Shown piece after piece: positions 54,502-62,859 of a stretch of 64,000 nucleotides of DNA (position 1 is its first letter; each line of letters starts with the position of its first letter). Below the pieces are notes generated by a model that was not told where the DNA came from, made no database searches, and saw only the letters and a list, made by a program, of their open reading frames with translations. Position numbers and translations under genes: made by a program. The DNA is from CAINVV01 sp963663005 (GTDB lineage: Bacteria; Bacteroidota; Bacteroidia; Bacteroidales; Prolixibacteraceae): contig CAXXHH010000015.1 of NCBI GenBank assembly GCA_963663005.2, positions 248,001 through 312,000 of the forward strand, written 5' to 3'.

Positions 54502-55056
54502 TTATTGTTTGGAAATTGTCTCTGGATTCACCTTCCCCGTGAGAACATCCCCTTTATTTATATTGATCGAATTATTAAAGGAATAGACGTTTTTGTGGAA
54601 AAGCTCTCGAATCTGATCAAGGGTCACATCATTGGAAAGTTTGCTGGAGGCATCGATGTGGTTCAACAAATCGCGGATTTTTTCAAAAATTTCATTCTTC
54701 GGAACCTGGATGATACAGTTAAGATCGCATGTATCCTCGTTCTGGAACAGCTTCGTATAAACCTTCCCCGTGATCTTGGCTTTACCGATACATTCCACTT
54801 TTCCCGTACAGAAGATATTCCCTTCAAATTCTCCGCTGATTATCAACTCTGCACAGACGATATCGCCATGTACAATAGAGTTTGGATCAATTATCACTTT
54901 CTGCGTGGAAAGCAGCGTTCCAAAAAAGATACTCTCAATCTTGAAAGATTTCTTTGTTTTGATAAACCCTTCCAGAATGCTATCCTCCGGAATCAAAATT
55001 GGAATTCCGTTGTCAACCTTTGATCCATTGCCATTTGTGTTCATAATGCTAGCCAT
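54502..55056 (-). CDS. bactofilin family cytoskeletal protein
   Basis: 184 residues. The central ~100 residues (about 28-125) form the bactofilin beta-helix: IPEDSILEGFIKTKKSFKI, STQKVIIDPNSIVHGDI, LIISGEFEGNIFCTGKVECI and AKITGKVYTKLF, with the regular GxI/V strand spacing. Bactofilins polymerise without nucleotide and scaffold cell-shape or envelope proteins. The N-terminus is short and polar, with no membrane anchor. The C-terminal ~60 residues are longer than the usual tail and end in GKVNPETISKQ. No peptidase partner (LmdC/M23) lies next to it. A second Met at residue 5 could be the start. Confidence 0.88.
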   Translation of the reverse strand: MASIMNTNGNGSKVDNGIPILIPEDSILEGFIKTKKSFKIESIFFGTLLSTQKVIIDPNSIVHGDIVCAELIISGEFEGNIFCTGKVECIGKAKITGKVYTKLFQNEDTCDLNCIIQVPKNEIFEKIRDLLNHIDASSKLSNDVTLDQIRELFHKNVYSFNNSININKGDVLTGKVNPETISKQ

Positions 55057-55237
55057 CTTTTTAGTATTTGTAGATTATGCTTAAATTTAGTTGTGGAAGT
55101 AAACAGTTTAAATATACAAAATGTTTAACTGACTTGTATATAAGTTTATATAAGCAAAAAAAAATCAAATTCAGTATGAAAAAATCAATATATGGCACTA
55201 TTTTATTTACTTTGTTATACTAACTAGAAATGAAGGT

Positions 55238-56890
55238 ATGCTAAGCGAACATTTGGTGGACTATATTGCGGATAGTCTTAAGAAAAATCAAAGGATCACT
55301 GCCCTGACAGACTACAAAGGTGAAAGTTTTACCTATTCTGAAGTCGCGAAACAGATTCTCAAATTCCATCTTCTGCTGGAAAAATCGGGTATCAAACAAG
55401 GAGATAAGATTGCGCTATTAGGTAAAAATTCTGCCCGCTGGTGCATCGGTTACCTTTCTGTAGTAACCTATGGAGCTGTCATCGTGCCAATATTGCCCGA
55501 CTTCAAAGCCGAAGATCTGCATTACATCGTAAATCACTCAGATTCTGTTGTACTTTTATGCGCGGATACCATATTTCAGGAATTGGATATGTCCAAATTG
55601 CCACTCCTGAAGGCTGTTATCTCGCTCACCAATAATCAACTGCTATTTTCCGCGAACGATACTATCGTGGATATTGTTAATTCAGCAGACCATCTTTACA
55701 ATGAGAAATATCCCAACGGCATTGATTCCGGTGATTTTAGCTTTCCATCCGTATCGAATGATCAGTTGGCCGTAATTAGCTACACCTCAGGAACAATGGG
55801 CTTTTCAAAGGGTGTCATGCTTTCTCACAACAGTCTGACCGCCAACATTCGTTTTGCGCAAAAAAATATGCCATTGAAACCCGGCGATTCGATTGTCTCA
55901 TTTCTGCCGCTAGCGCATGCCTATGGGTGTGCATTCGAATTTCTTTTCCCATTCAGCATTGGATGCCATATCACAATCCTGACGAAAACACCCTCTCCCA
56001 AAGTAATAATTCAGGCATTTCAGGAGATTAGACCGGCTCTGGTATTATCCGTGCCATTGGTCATCGAAAAGATATACAAAAAGCAAATTTTGCCTCAAAT
56101 CAGTAAACCTTTGATGAAGGTTTTACTTCATTTGCCACTGATCAAGAATGTTATTTTCGGGAAAATCAAGGCAAAACTGACCGAATCCTTCGGCGGGAAT
56201 TTCCATGAAATCGTAATTGGCGGCGCCCCTTTTAACGCGGAAGCCGAACTCCTTTTCCGAAAGATTAAATTCCCGTATACAGTTGGATACGGAATGACCG
56301 AGTGCGGTCCGCTCATCAGTTATATCGCATCATCCAAAATAAAATTTGGCTCCTCGGGTAAAGCTGTGGATACCCTGGATGTCAGGATTGAATCAGTGGA
56401 TCCGCAAAAAACAGTAGGCGAAATTATTATGCGTGGCGATAATGTGATGCTTGGATATTATAAGAATGAAAAGGCCACCAGCGAAATAATCGATTCTGAA
56501 GGCTGGCTCCATTCGGGAGATATGGGCATTATCGACGCGGAAGGAAATATTTTCATCAAGGGTCGAATCAAAAACATGATTCTGGGTGCCAGCGGAAAGA
56601 ATATCTACCCCGAAGAATTAGAGGCCTACTTCAACAACCGATTCGCAGTTGGAGAATCGCTGATCGTGCAACGCGATGATTATAAGCTTGTTGCACTGAT
56701 CTATCCGGATGCTGATGCTGTTGCTGCCAATAATTTAACTGATGAGGATCTGCAAAATCTATTTAAGCAACATTTAAAGGAAATCAACGCCGCTGTGCCA
56801 TCCTATATGAATGTTTCCAAATTTGAGATTCGTTCAGAAGAATTTGTGAAAACGCCAAAACGCAGTATCAAACGATATTTATATTCCTGA
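55238..56890 (+). CDS. AMP-forming acyl-CoA synthetase (long-chain type)
   Basis: 550 residues of the adenylate-forming (ANL) superfamily: activates a carboxylic acid to acyl-AMP and then to the CoA ester. Seen: P-loop-like YTSGTMGFSKGVMLSH, the A5 motif YGMTECGPLIS, LHSGDMG (A7), and GRIKNMILGASGKNIYPEELE (A8), with the catalytic Lys probably in TPKRSIKRYLY at the very end. FLPLAHAYG and the ~550 length suggest a long-chain fatty acid ligase. No clear -7 element was found in the gap upstream. The stop lies 6 nt from the convergent decarboxylase stop. Confidence 0.88.
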   Translation: MLSEHLVDYIADSLKKNQRITALTDYKGESFTYSEVAKQILKFHLLLEKSGIKQGDKIALLGKNSARWCIGYLSVVTYGAVIVPILPDFKAEDLHYIVNHSDSVVLLCADTIFQELDMSKLPLLKAVISLTNNQLLFSANDTIVDIVNSADHLYNEKYPNGIDSGDFSFPSVSNDQLAVISYTSGTMGFSKGVMLSHNSLTANIRFAQKNMPLKPGDSIVSFLPLAHAYGCAFEFLFPFSIGCHITILTKTPSPKVIIQAFQEIRPALVLSVPLVIEKIYKKQILPQISKPLMKVLLHLPLIKNVIFGKIKAKLTESFGGNFHEIVIGGAPFNAEAELLFRKIKFPYTVGYGMTECGPLISYIASSKIKFGSSGKAVDTLDVRIESVDPQKTVGEIIMRGDNVMLGYYKNEKATSEIIDSEGWLHSGDMGIIDAEGNIFIKGRIKNMILGASGKNIYPEELEAYFNNRFAVGESLIVQRDDYKLVALIYPDADAVAANNLTDEDLQNLFKQHLKEINAAVPSYMNVSKFEIRSEEFVKTPKRSIKRYLYS

Positions 56891-56896
56891 TCGTTT

Positions 56897-58324
56897 TCAT
56901 TTGCACGCTTCAGCCGCTGCATCTAACGTTTTCCAGGCAAACTCGATATTTCCCAGGGAAGTGTTGGTCTGGGCAATTACCATTCTGAGGACAATTTTTC
57001 CATTCAGTTTAGTGTGGGTGAAGTACATTTTGCCCGCCTGATTGATCGTGTTCATAATCCGCATGTTTTGTTCATCACTTCCCAGGAACCTGAAGCAAAC
57101 CAAGTTGAGCGGCGGTTCACAGATGAGTTCAAAGTCTGATGACTCACGCACCCATTGCGTAAATTTTTGAGCCAGTTCAACGTGATTGCGGATGTGGTAG
57201 CGGAGTCCCTCGACCCCATAATGACGTATAACCATCCAAAGTTTAAGTGAGCGGAACCTACGTCCAAGTTGAATATGCCAATCCCGATAGTCAAAAACTT
57301 CGCCTGATTCGGTCGCCTTATTTCTCAAATATTCGGGAAGAATCGAGAATGTACTGATCAGCTGCTTCCTGTCTGCAATCCAAAAGCAATTGCAGTCGAA
57401 GTTCGTAAACATCCATTTATGCGGATTAAAGCAGAAGCTGTCGGCCAATTCCAGTCCGTCGGCAAAATGCCTGAATTCCGGACAAAGCAATGATGTTCCC
57501 GACATGGCACCGTCGACATGCATCCAGCAGTTTTCCGCTTTGGCGATCGTTCCGATTACGCGCAAGGGATCTATCCCGTTGGAAGAGGTCGTTCCGATGG
57601 TTGCACCGATAAAGAAAGGCACAAATCCGTTCTTCCTGTCCTCATCAATTTTTGCTTGAAGCAGCTCGGGTCTCATGGCAAAATTAGCATCGACTTCAAT
57701 CAGTCGAAGGTTTTCCCTGCCGATACCAGCTATTTTTATGGCCTTTTCAAACGAGGAATGTGTCTGACTTGAAATATAGGCGGTCAGTTTTTGGGTAATC
57801 CCCTTATCGTTGGAGACGAAACCGGTAGCCTTCTCCCGGGCAGCCACAATAGCAGTAAGTGCGGCCGAAGAAGCAGTATCCTGGATAACGCCGCCACCAG
57901 TCGAGGTGGACCTGAAATTCTGGGGCAGTTCCATCATGTCGGCCAGCCAGTCCATCACGCGGGTCTCCAATTCTGTGGCCGACGGACTCGTTGCCCAGAT
58001 CATCCCCTGAACACCCAAACCAGAGGATAGCATATCACCCAGAATAGCAGGGAAAGAGGTATTGGAGGGGAAATAGGCAAAGAAATTCGGGGATTGCCAA
58101 TGTGTTATTCCCGGCATCAGAATATTATCTACATCATTCAAAACTGCATCAAAAGAATCTCCGGATGACGGCGCCTCTACAGGTAGTTGTTTGATGATAT
58201 CACCGGGTTCGACCTGCGACAGCACAGGATATTTCTCAACATTTTCGTAATAATCTGCGATCCAGTCGACCAGCTTCTTGCCCTCAATCCTGAACTGAGC
58301 AGGCGTCATGTGATAATTCTTCAT
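56897..58324 (-). CDS. PLP-dependent aromatic-L-amino-acid decarboxylase type protein
   Basis: 475 residues of the group II decarboxylase family, very close in pattern to animal aromatic-amino-acid decarboxylase (AADC). Seen: MPGITHWQSPNFFAYFP, the PLP-stacking His189 in SSQTHSS, Asp271 in HVDGAMSG, the Schiff-base Lys303 in NPHKW, LGRRFRSLKLW, and Tyr332 in LPEYLRN. Aligned by eye, Lys303 and Tyr332 have the same numbers as in the human enzyme; the Tyr is the residue that separates decarboxylases from Phe-bearing aldehyde synthases. Likely product is an arylalkylamine such as tryptamine, tyramine or phenylethylamine; substrate not decidable here. A -7 match lies 26 nt upstream, so it is probably monocistronic. 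No amine transporter is adjacent. Confidence 0.87.
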   Translation of the reverse strand: MKNYHMTPAQFRIEGKKLVDWIADYYENVEKYPVLSQVEPGDIIKQLPVEAPSSGDSFDAVLNDVDNILMPGITHWQSPNFFAYFPSNTSFPAILGDMLSSGLGVQGMIWATSPSATELETRVMDWLADMMELPQNFRSTSTGGGVIQDTASSAALTAIVAAREKATGFVSNDKGITQKLTAYISSQTHSSFEKAIKIAGIGRENLRLIEVDANFAMRPELLQAKIDEDRKNGFVPFFIGATIGTTSSNGIDPLRVIGTIAKAENCWMHVDGAMSGTSLLCPEFRHFADGLELADSFCFNPHKWMFTNFDCNCFWIADRKQLISTFSILPEYLRNKATESGEVFDYRDWHIQLGRRFRSLKLWMVIRHYGVEGLRYHIRNHVELAQKFTQWVRESSDFELICEPPLNLVCFRFLGSDEQNMRIMNTINQAGKMYFTHTKLNGKIVLRMVIAQTNTSLGNIEFAWKTLDAAAEACK

Positions 58325-58349
58325 GCAATACAGATAATTTTTTGTAGAC

Positions 58350-58357
58350 CAAATATA
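58350..58357 (-). promoter_or_regulatory. -7 element TATATTTG upstream of the decarboxylase
   Basis: Exact TAnnTTTG match 26 nt before the ATG, in the 49-nt gap after the DUF4403 gene. Confidence 0.6.
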
Positions 58358-58373
58358 GTATAATCCGTGATTC

Positions 58374-59783
58374 TCACTTTTTCACCGATACATCACCAAT
58401 GCCAATTGCCAGGCTTCCTGAAAAGACGATATTAGCCTTGACTGATTCAGGAGTAAGACTCAAATCTGAGACGGTCATCCGATTCAATTTCCCATTTAAT
58501 TCAAATCCGTAGCCTAACTGATAGCGACGAAGGAAACCGGAAAGCTGATTTTCTATCTCTTTTACGTTGGAATTGAATGGAATAGCGATGGCTTTGGTAA
58601 GCGTTCTTTCAATCTTCCCATTCATAAGCCAATTTGCTGATTTCAGCATCACATTTTTGGTTCTAAGGTCGAATTTCAGATTTTTCACCCGCAAAGTCGT
58701 GTCGGCAGCATTGAAAACGGGCATTCCCGTCAAATAAATGGTTCCATTAATGCTTCCCTTCACCTTGGTTTCGATTGCCATTTGCCCGTTTGAACCGTAA
58801 ATTCGGAATGACTCAAAAGTGAGTTTCCTGCTGCCAAAAGTGAAAACGGAATCCTGAACCTCCGAAAGGGTCATCCGTTCGATGGTCGGATAGGGAATAT
58901 CAGTAAGCAGATTGATTCTAAACGTGTCGGCAGCAATCTCGAGTGGCTGGATTGTCGGCAACGCAGTAACCTTCCCGGAAAGTGGCTGTTTATCGAGCAG
59001 GCACTCAACATCAGAGGTTATAGCTGTGCGAAACCGGATATAACCTTCCGAACCTTTGACGGGCAATAATGACACAGAATAGGGTGTGATCGAAAGCCAG
59101 GTGTTGAAATCTCCGGGGATCTTAAACGGTTCAAACATCATTTGCCAACCCTTTTCTGCATACTTTCGGAAATCAAAACTTCCGGCTATGGCTTTGTCTA
59201 TTTCTTTTGAATAACTATCCAAATTGACATAAAGCAATGCATCTGCCATTGTTTTCACGGGAACTGTAAATCCGCCGATCTTAAGCGACGGCTTTTTTAC
59301 CCACTCATATCCATCGGGAGTGGTCTTTGTCTGAATGGTCCAGTCACGGTTAACAGCCAAACTCGTCTTAAATTTAAGGGTGATCTCGCCGTTCGCCTCC
59401 ATCATATTGGCTATCGGGATATTGAAAGCAAAAATGGCAATGGCTTTTTTGAGGTTAACGCGGAGGGGCATCTCCCACGACAGAATATCACTTTCAAAGC
59501 TCATTTTTATCCTGCCATTTTTCCACGCCTTCAGCGTGAGGTTATCCCCGTTATTATCGGCAAAGCTTTTGTCCTCATACAGAACAGTATCCACCTGATT
59601 ATTGATCAGCTCTTCCAGCTTTGCAACTTCAAGGTCGGCATGAAGATTAACGATGGAAGTGGAGGGCTTAACAGGTACATATTTGTAACTCTCAACCGGC
59701 ATCTGAGGTTGCAAAGACTTGCATCCGCCAAGTGCTAAAACCATCCAGAAAACTGGAAAAATCCGAAAAAATATCCGTTTCAA
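58374..59783 (-). CDS. DUF4403 family lipoprotein
   Basis: 469 residues. The signal peptide ends in the lipobox ALGGC (Cys21), so the mature protein should be a membrane-anchored lipoprotein. The rest matches DUF4403: SIVNLHADLEVAKLEELIN near the start, a duplicated beta-rich layout in two halves, and the final LTPESVKANIVFSGSLAIG. The fold is thought to resemble tubular lipid-binding proteins of the BPI/SMP type, but no function is shown. It has its own -7 match 28 nt upstream. Confidence 0.85.
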   Translation of the reverse strand: MKRIFFRIFPVFWMVLALGGCKSLQPQMPVESYKYVPVKPSTSIVNLHADLEVAKLEELINNQVDTVLYEDKSFADNNGDNLTLKAWKNGRIKMSFESDILSWEMPLRVNLKKAIAIFAFNIPIANMMEANGEITLKFKTSLAVNRDWTIQTKTTPDGYEWVKKPSLKIGGFTVPVKTMADALLYVNLDSYSKEIDKAIAGSFDFRKYAEKGWQMMFEPFKIPGDFNTWLSITPYSVSLLPVKGSEGYIRFRTAITSDVECLLDKQPLSGKVTALPTIQPLEIAADTFRINLLTDIPYPTIERMTLSEVQDSVFTFGSRKLTFESFRIYGSNGQMAIETKVKGSINGTIYLTGMPVFNAADTTLRVKNLKFDLRTKNVMLKSANWLMNGKIERTLTKAIAIPFNSNVKEIENQLSGFLRRYQLGYGFELNGKLNRMTVSDLSLTPESVKANIVFSGSLAIGIGDVSVKK

Positions 59784-59810
59784 AATAGCAGACTATTGTC
59801 AATTCCGGTG

Positions 59811-59818
59811 CAAAGATA
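59811..59818 (-). promoter_or_regulatory. -7 element TATCTTTG upstream of the DUF4403 gene
   Basis: Exact TAnnTTTG match 28 nt before the ATG, in the 42-nt gap after the aminotransferase stop; a TTG at 59841-59843 lies 22 nt upstream. Confidence 0.6.
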
Positions 59819-59825
59819 AATGTTC

Positions 59826-60635
59826 TCAACCATTCATGATCAATTTTTGGATCGCTTTTGTGATAGCGCCAACCTTCCCGTTTGAAATAATTTTGGAATT
59901 TACCTTTGTTATTGGCATCACACCTTTGGTGGTACTTGTGATAAAAACTTCATCCGCAGCCAGCAAATCGTTGAATTTAAAATCCTTTTCCTGCACGTTG
60001 AGACCTTCCATACTCAAAATCCTTTTTCTGGTGATGCCTTTAAGCATTTTCGACTTTGGAGTATAGATTATACCACCCTTCACAATAAAAATATTGCACC
60101 TTGAGCATTCGCGAACGATGTTTCTGTCCAGATACAACACATCTGCCGCATTGGAATCGGCAATTTGCCTGGATACGCTAATCGCCCGAATGTAATTTAT
60201 TGTTTTAGCCTCAGGAATGTCGCGTTGATAGTTAGATGTAATCAGTGATCCCCCATTCAGAATTGCGTCAGAGACTGGCAACTCAAAAGGCTTATTAATA
60301 ATTAGGATGGATGATTTCACCTGGGTAAAGTCGTCCATCGAGATTCCTCCCGATATAATGATTTTGACCGACGAGTTTTGATACCTGTTTTTTTCAATGA
60401 CCTTTTTTACAATAACGGATAACTCCTCTTTCGAATAATGAGGGTCAAGATTCAATAAGGCCGCGGAGTTAAAGAGCCTGTCGAGATGAAAAGACAAAAA
60501 AGGCGGAACCCCGTTCTTTACCAGAAAAAAATCAAAAACTCCGTAGCCCCGTTGAATGATTAGATCCGAAACATGCAGATACGCCTGACTAAAAGGGATA
60601 TATTCCCCATTGATAAATGTAAAATTGTTCTCCAT
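59826..60635 (-). CDS. class IV aminotransferase (PLP fold type IV)
   Basis: 269 residues. This fold includes branched-chain aminotransferases, D-amino-acid aminotransferases and aminodeoxychorismate lyase. Seen: RGYGVFDFF (29-37, the usual R-YGDGVFE motif), FHLDRLFNSA (49-58), the PLP Lys144 in EAKTINYIRA, Glu176 in RECSRCNIFIV, and FITSTTKGVMPI near the end. The usual acidic residue of YGDG is missing (GYGVF), and the protein is shorter than BCATs (~300), so the substrate is uncertain; D-amino-acid transaminase or aminodeoxychorismate lyase activity are alternatives. Confidence 0.85.
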   Translation of the reverse strand: MENNFTFINGEYIPFSQAYLHVSDLIIQRGYGVFDFFLVKNGVPPFLSFHLDRLFNSAALLNLDPHYSKEELSVIVKKVIEKNRYQNSSVKIIISGGISMDDFTQVKSSILIINKPFELPVSDAILNGGSLITSNYQRDIPEAKTINYIRAISVSRQIADSNAADVLYLDRNIVRECSRCNIFIVKGGIIYTPKSKMLKGITRKRILSMEGLNVQEKDFKFNDLLAADEVFITSTTKGVMPITKVNSKIISNGKVGAITKAIQKLIMNG

Positions 60636-60727
60636 CGCTGGTTATATTGGTAAAATCTTGATTAGTACTGAGGATCAACTTTTGAATGCTACCCCGAAAA
60701 TAAACAATTTAGCAATTGCCTGATCAT

Positions 60728-61561
60728 TTACAGCAATTTCACTTCAGGACTCATGCGCGAGCTTTCATTTTTGTACCTGACTTTCGGATAGCCAATTAAC
60801 AAAGAGGCATATACCAAATGATTTTCTGGGATTCCGATTTTGGAATTCTGCTTGCTGTTTTTACCCATCGCCTTGACGATAAATCCGTTAAAACAAGTTC
60901 CCAGACCCATCGTATTAGCGTAAATCGATGTGTAAGTAGCCCAGATATTTGCATCAGCCTCAAGCATTCCGGTTTTGGAATATGGTCCGTGAAACAAAAT
61001 CACCGCCGGAGCATGGTGACAGATCAGTGAATCATTAGACTGCCTCCATTTTACGAATGAATTTTTGTAATTCCGGAGCTTTTTAATATCGACCTTTGGC
61101 ACGAAAATCTTCATAAAGGCGGCCACAAGCGGAGAGGTAATGAACGAAAACAATTTAATCAGCGAATCCGCGGTAAGGTCATTCAGCTGCTGTACCTTTT
61201 CAGGGGAACGAACGATCGTAATCTTAATTGGCCGGGCATTACTGGCAGACGGGTAGTGCTTCATATTGTCGACCAGCTTGAGCAGTAGTTCTTCCGGAAT
61301 TTCCTTCTCCGAGTAACTTCTGCAGGTTCGAAGTCCGGCAGCCAGGTTACTAAAATCTTCCGGGGTAACTGATTGTGGACTGAGCGGAACTATTGTGCCA
61401 AAATCAGGGGATACAGCCATCTCCGGACAAATTGCAACACAATGACCACAGTGAATGCAGGTATTAGCGATTTCTCCAGTTGTGATGGTAATGGCTCTTA
61501 CCGGACAATCTTTGACGCACTTGAGGCATCTGGTACACTTTTCTATATCGATTACTGGCAT
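60728..61561 (-). CDS. nitroreductase with N-terminal 2[4Fe-4S] ferredoxin domain
   Basis: 277 residues. A bacterial ferredoxin domain (Cys9, 12, 15, 19 and Cys35, 38, 41, 45, each followed by Pro or near it) is fused to a flavin-dependent nitroreductase domain: RTCRSYSEKEIP, YPSASNARPIKI (FMN-binding), and ANTMGLGTCFNGF. Such fusions accept electrons from ferredoxin or low-potential carriers and are common in anaerobes; the natural substrate is usually unknown. It lies 37 nt downstream of the ABC permease gene on the same strand and may be cotranscribed with it. Confidence 0.9.
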   Translation of the reverse strand: MPVIDIEKCTRCLKCVKDCPVRAITITTGEIANTCIHCGHCVAICPEMAVSPDFGTIVPLSPQSVTPEDFSNLAAGLRTCRSYSEKEIPEELLLKLVDNMKHYPSASNARPIKITIVRSPEKVQQLNDLTADSLIKLFSFITSPLVAAFMKIFVPKVDIKKLRNYKNSFVKWRQSNDSLICHHAPAVILFHGPYSKTGMLEADANIWATYTSIYANTMGLGTCFNGFIVKAMGKNSKQNSKIGIPENHLVYASLLIGYPKVRYKNESSRMSPEVKLL

Positions 61562-61598
61562 AAGGATTGAATATTAATCCCCAAAAATGACTAAAATA

Positions 61599-62795
61599 TC
61601 AACGCTGAGTACTCCTGCGGTGCAGAAATATCCTATAGCTTAACATTGCCAATATGCCATAGACGACCATTTGGCCTGTCATAAACCAGAATTCCGGAAT
61701 CACATCCTGCAAACTTCCGCCCATCGATTTTATGCGCAAATAGGCTGGTATCATTGATGTAGACGGGAAAATATGGGCCAGGCGGTACAGCATTGGAGGA
61801 AGAGAAGAAGCCGGCCATGACATGCCACTCAGAAACAGCACCACCGGTGAAAGGAAGACCAACATCATGATGGAATGTTCCCGCCTCGTCAGAAGAAGTG
61901 AAACTGTTAATCCCATAAAGATGACAGAGAAAAGAAACGGAATCATCAATAACCATAAGTCAAGCACCGATCCCTTATCAGGAAAGCCAAACCAATCGGG
62001 AAGAATAATTTGAGTAAAAAGAAGGTTGAAACTGTAGAGGCAAAAATAGGTAAGCGATCTCCCGGTAAGGGTTAAGAAAATAGTTCTGGTTTCATGATTT
62101 TTCGAAGATGCCAGCAATTTCTGCCGCTCTCTAATCCCTCCGCCTATCATACCAATTCCAACCAAAAGTGTTTGCTGAAGAATTATCAGGATTAGTCCGG
62201 GCATCACATAGGAACCATACGATCCCGCGGGGTTATATAAAGTATAATTCCTCAACGTTACCGGATCGCGCTGCTTTTTTGCCTCATCGATGGTGACGCC
62301 GGAGGCCATTAACCGCTTTACTTCGATACCTGCCGACAACGTGCCGGTAGCCCGGATAGTTCCACGCAGACATTCTTTGTAAACCAGGAAGTAGCCGGCA
62401 TCACAATAAAGACCAACATTTGTCTGCTGACCCCGAAGTACATTCTTCTCAAAATTGGCCGGAATGAGGATAATTCCCTTTGTTTCTCCGTCCCAGAAAA
62501 GCTTTTCGGCCTCTCCAAAATCGCCGGTTTTCTTTTGTACTTCAATCTCTTGCGTCGCCCCGATCATTCGGGAAAGCTGCCTGCTTAATGCGCTGTTATC
62601 GAGGTCGACAACGGTCATAGGCACATCCCTGATTACATTATTCTTGTATGCGATGGAGTAGACAACAGGATAGATCCAAACTGCAATAAACAGAATCAGT
62701 ATAGCTCCCCTGTCTTTACGAATGGCTTTCCATTCATTTATAAAGGCATGCCAAATTTGAGTCATTCCGCTATTGGTTGGATTATAGTTCATCAT
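61599..62795 (-). CDS. ABC-2 type transporter permease
   Basis: 398 residues with the ABC-2 export layout: one N-terminal TM helix, a ~150-residue extracytoplasmic domain (VPMTVVDLDNSALSRQLSRM, EKLFWDGETKGIILIP), then five TM helices with NPAGSYGSYVMPGLILIILQQ and SPVVLFLSGMSWP. This is the YhbS/YhhJ-type exporter half found with HlyD-like adaptors. It is a paralogue of the next gene upstream, with 64 nt between them; the two probably form a heterodimeric exporter. The ATPase is not in the window. Two Met codons open the frame; the start may also be at MTQIWHAF (residue 11). Confidence 0.88.
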   Translation of the reverse strand: MMNYNPTNSGMTQIWHAFINEWKAIRKDRGAILILFIAVWIYPVVYSIAYKNNVIRDVPMTVVDLDNSALSRQLSRMIGATQEIEVQKKTGDFGEAEKLFWDGETKGIILIPANFEKNVLRGQQTNVGLYCDAGYFLVYKECLRGTIRATGTLSAGIEVKRLMASGVTIDEAKKQRDPVTLRNYTLYNPAGSYGSYVMPGLILIILQQTLLVGIGMIGGGIRERQKLLASSKNHETRTIFLTLTGRSLTYFCLYSFNLLFTQIILPDWFGFPDKGSVLDLWLLMIPFLFSVIFMGLTVSLLLTRREHSIMMLVFLSPVVLFLSGMSWPASSLPPMLYRLAHIFPSTSMIPAYLRIKSMGGSLQDVIPEFWFMTGQMVVYGILAMLSYRIFLHRRSTQR

Positions 62796-62859
62796 GTTGT
62801 CAATTAATTTTCATCTGGCTTTCTGCTATTTTGCAACGTTATCCGCACTCCGTCCAACG

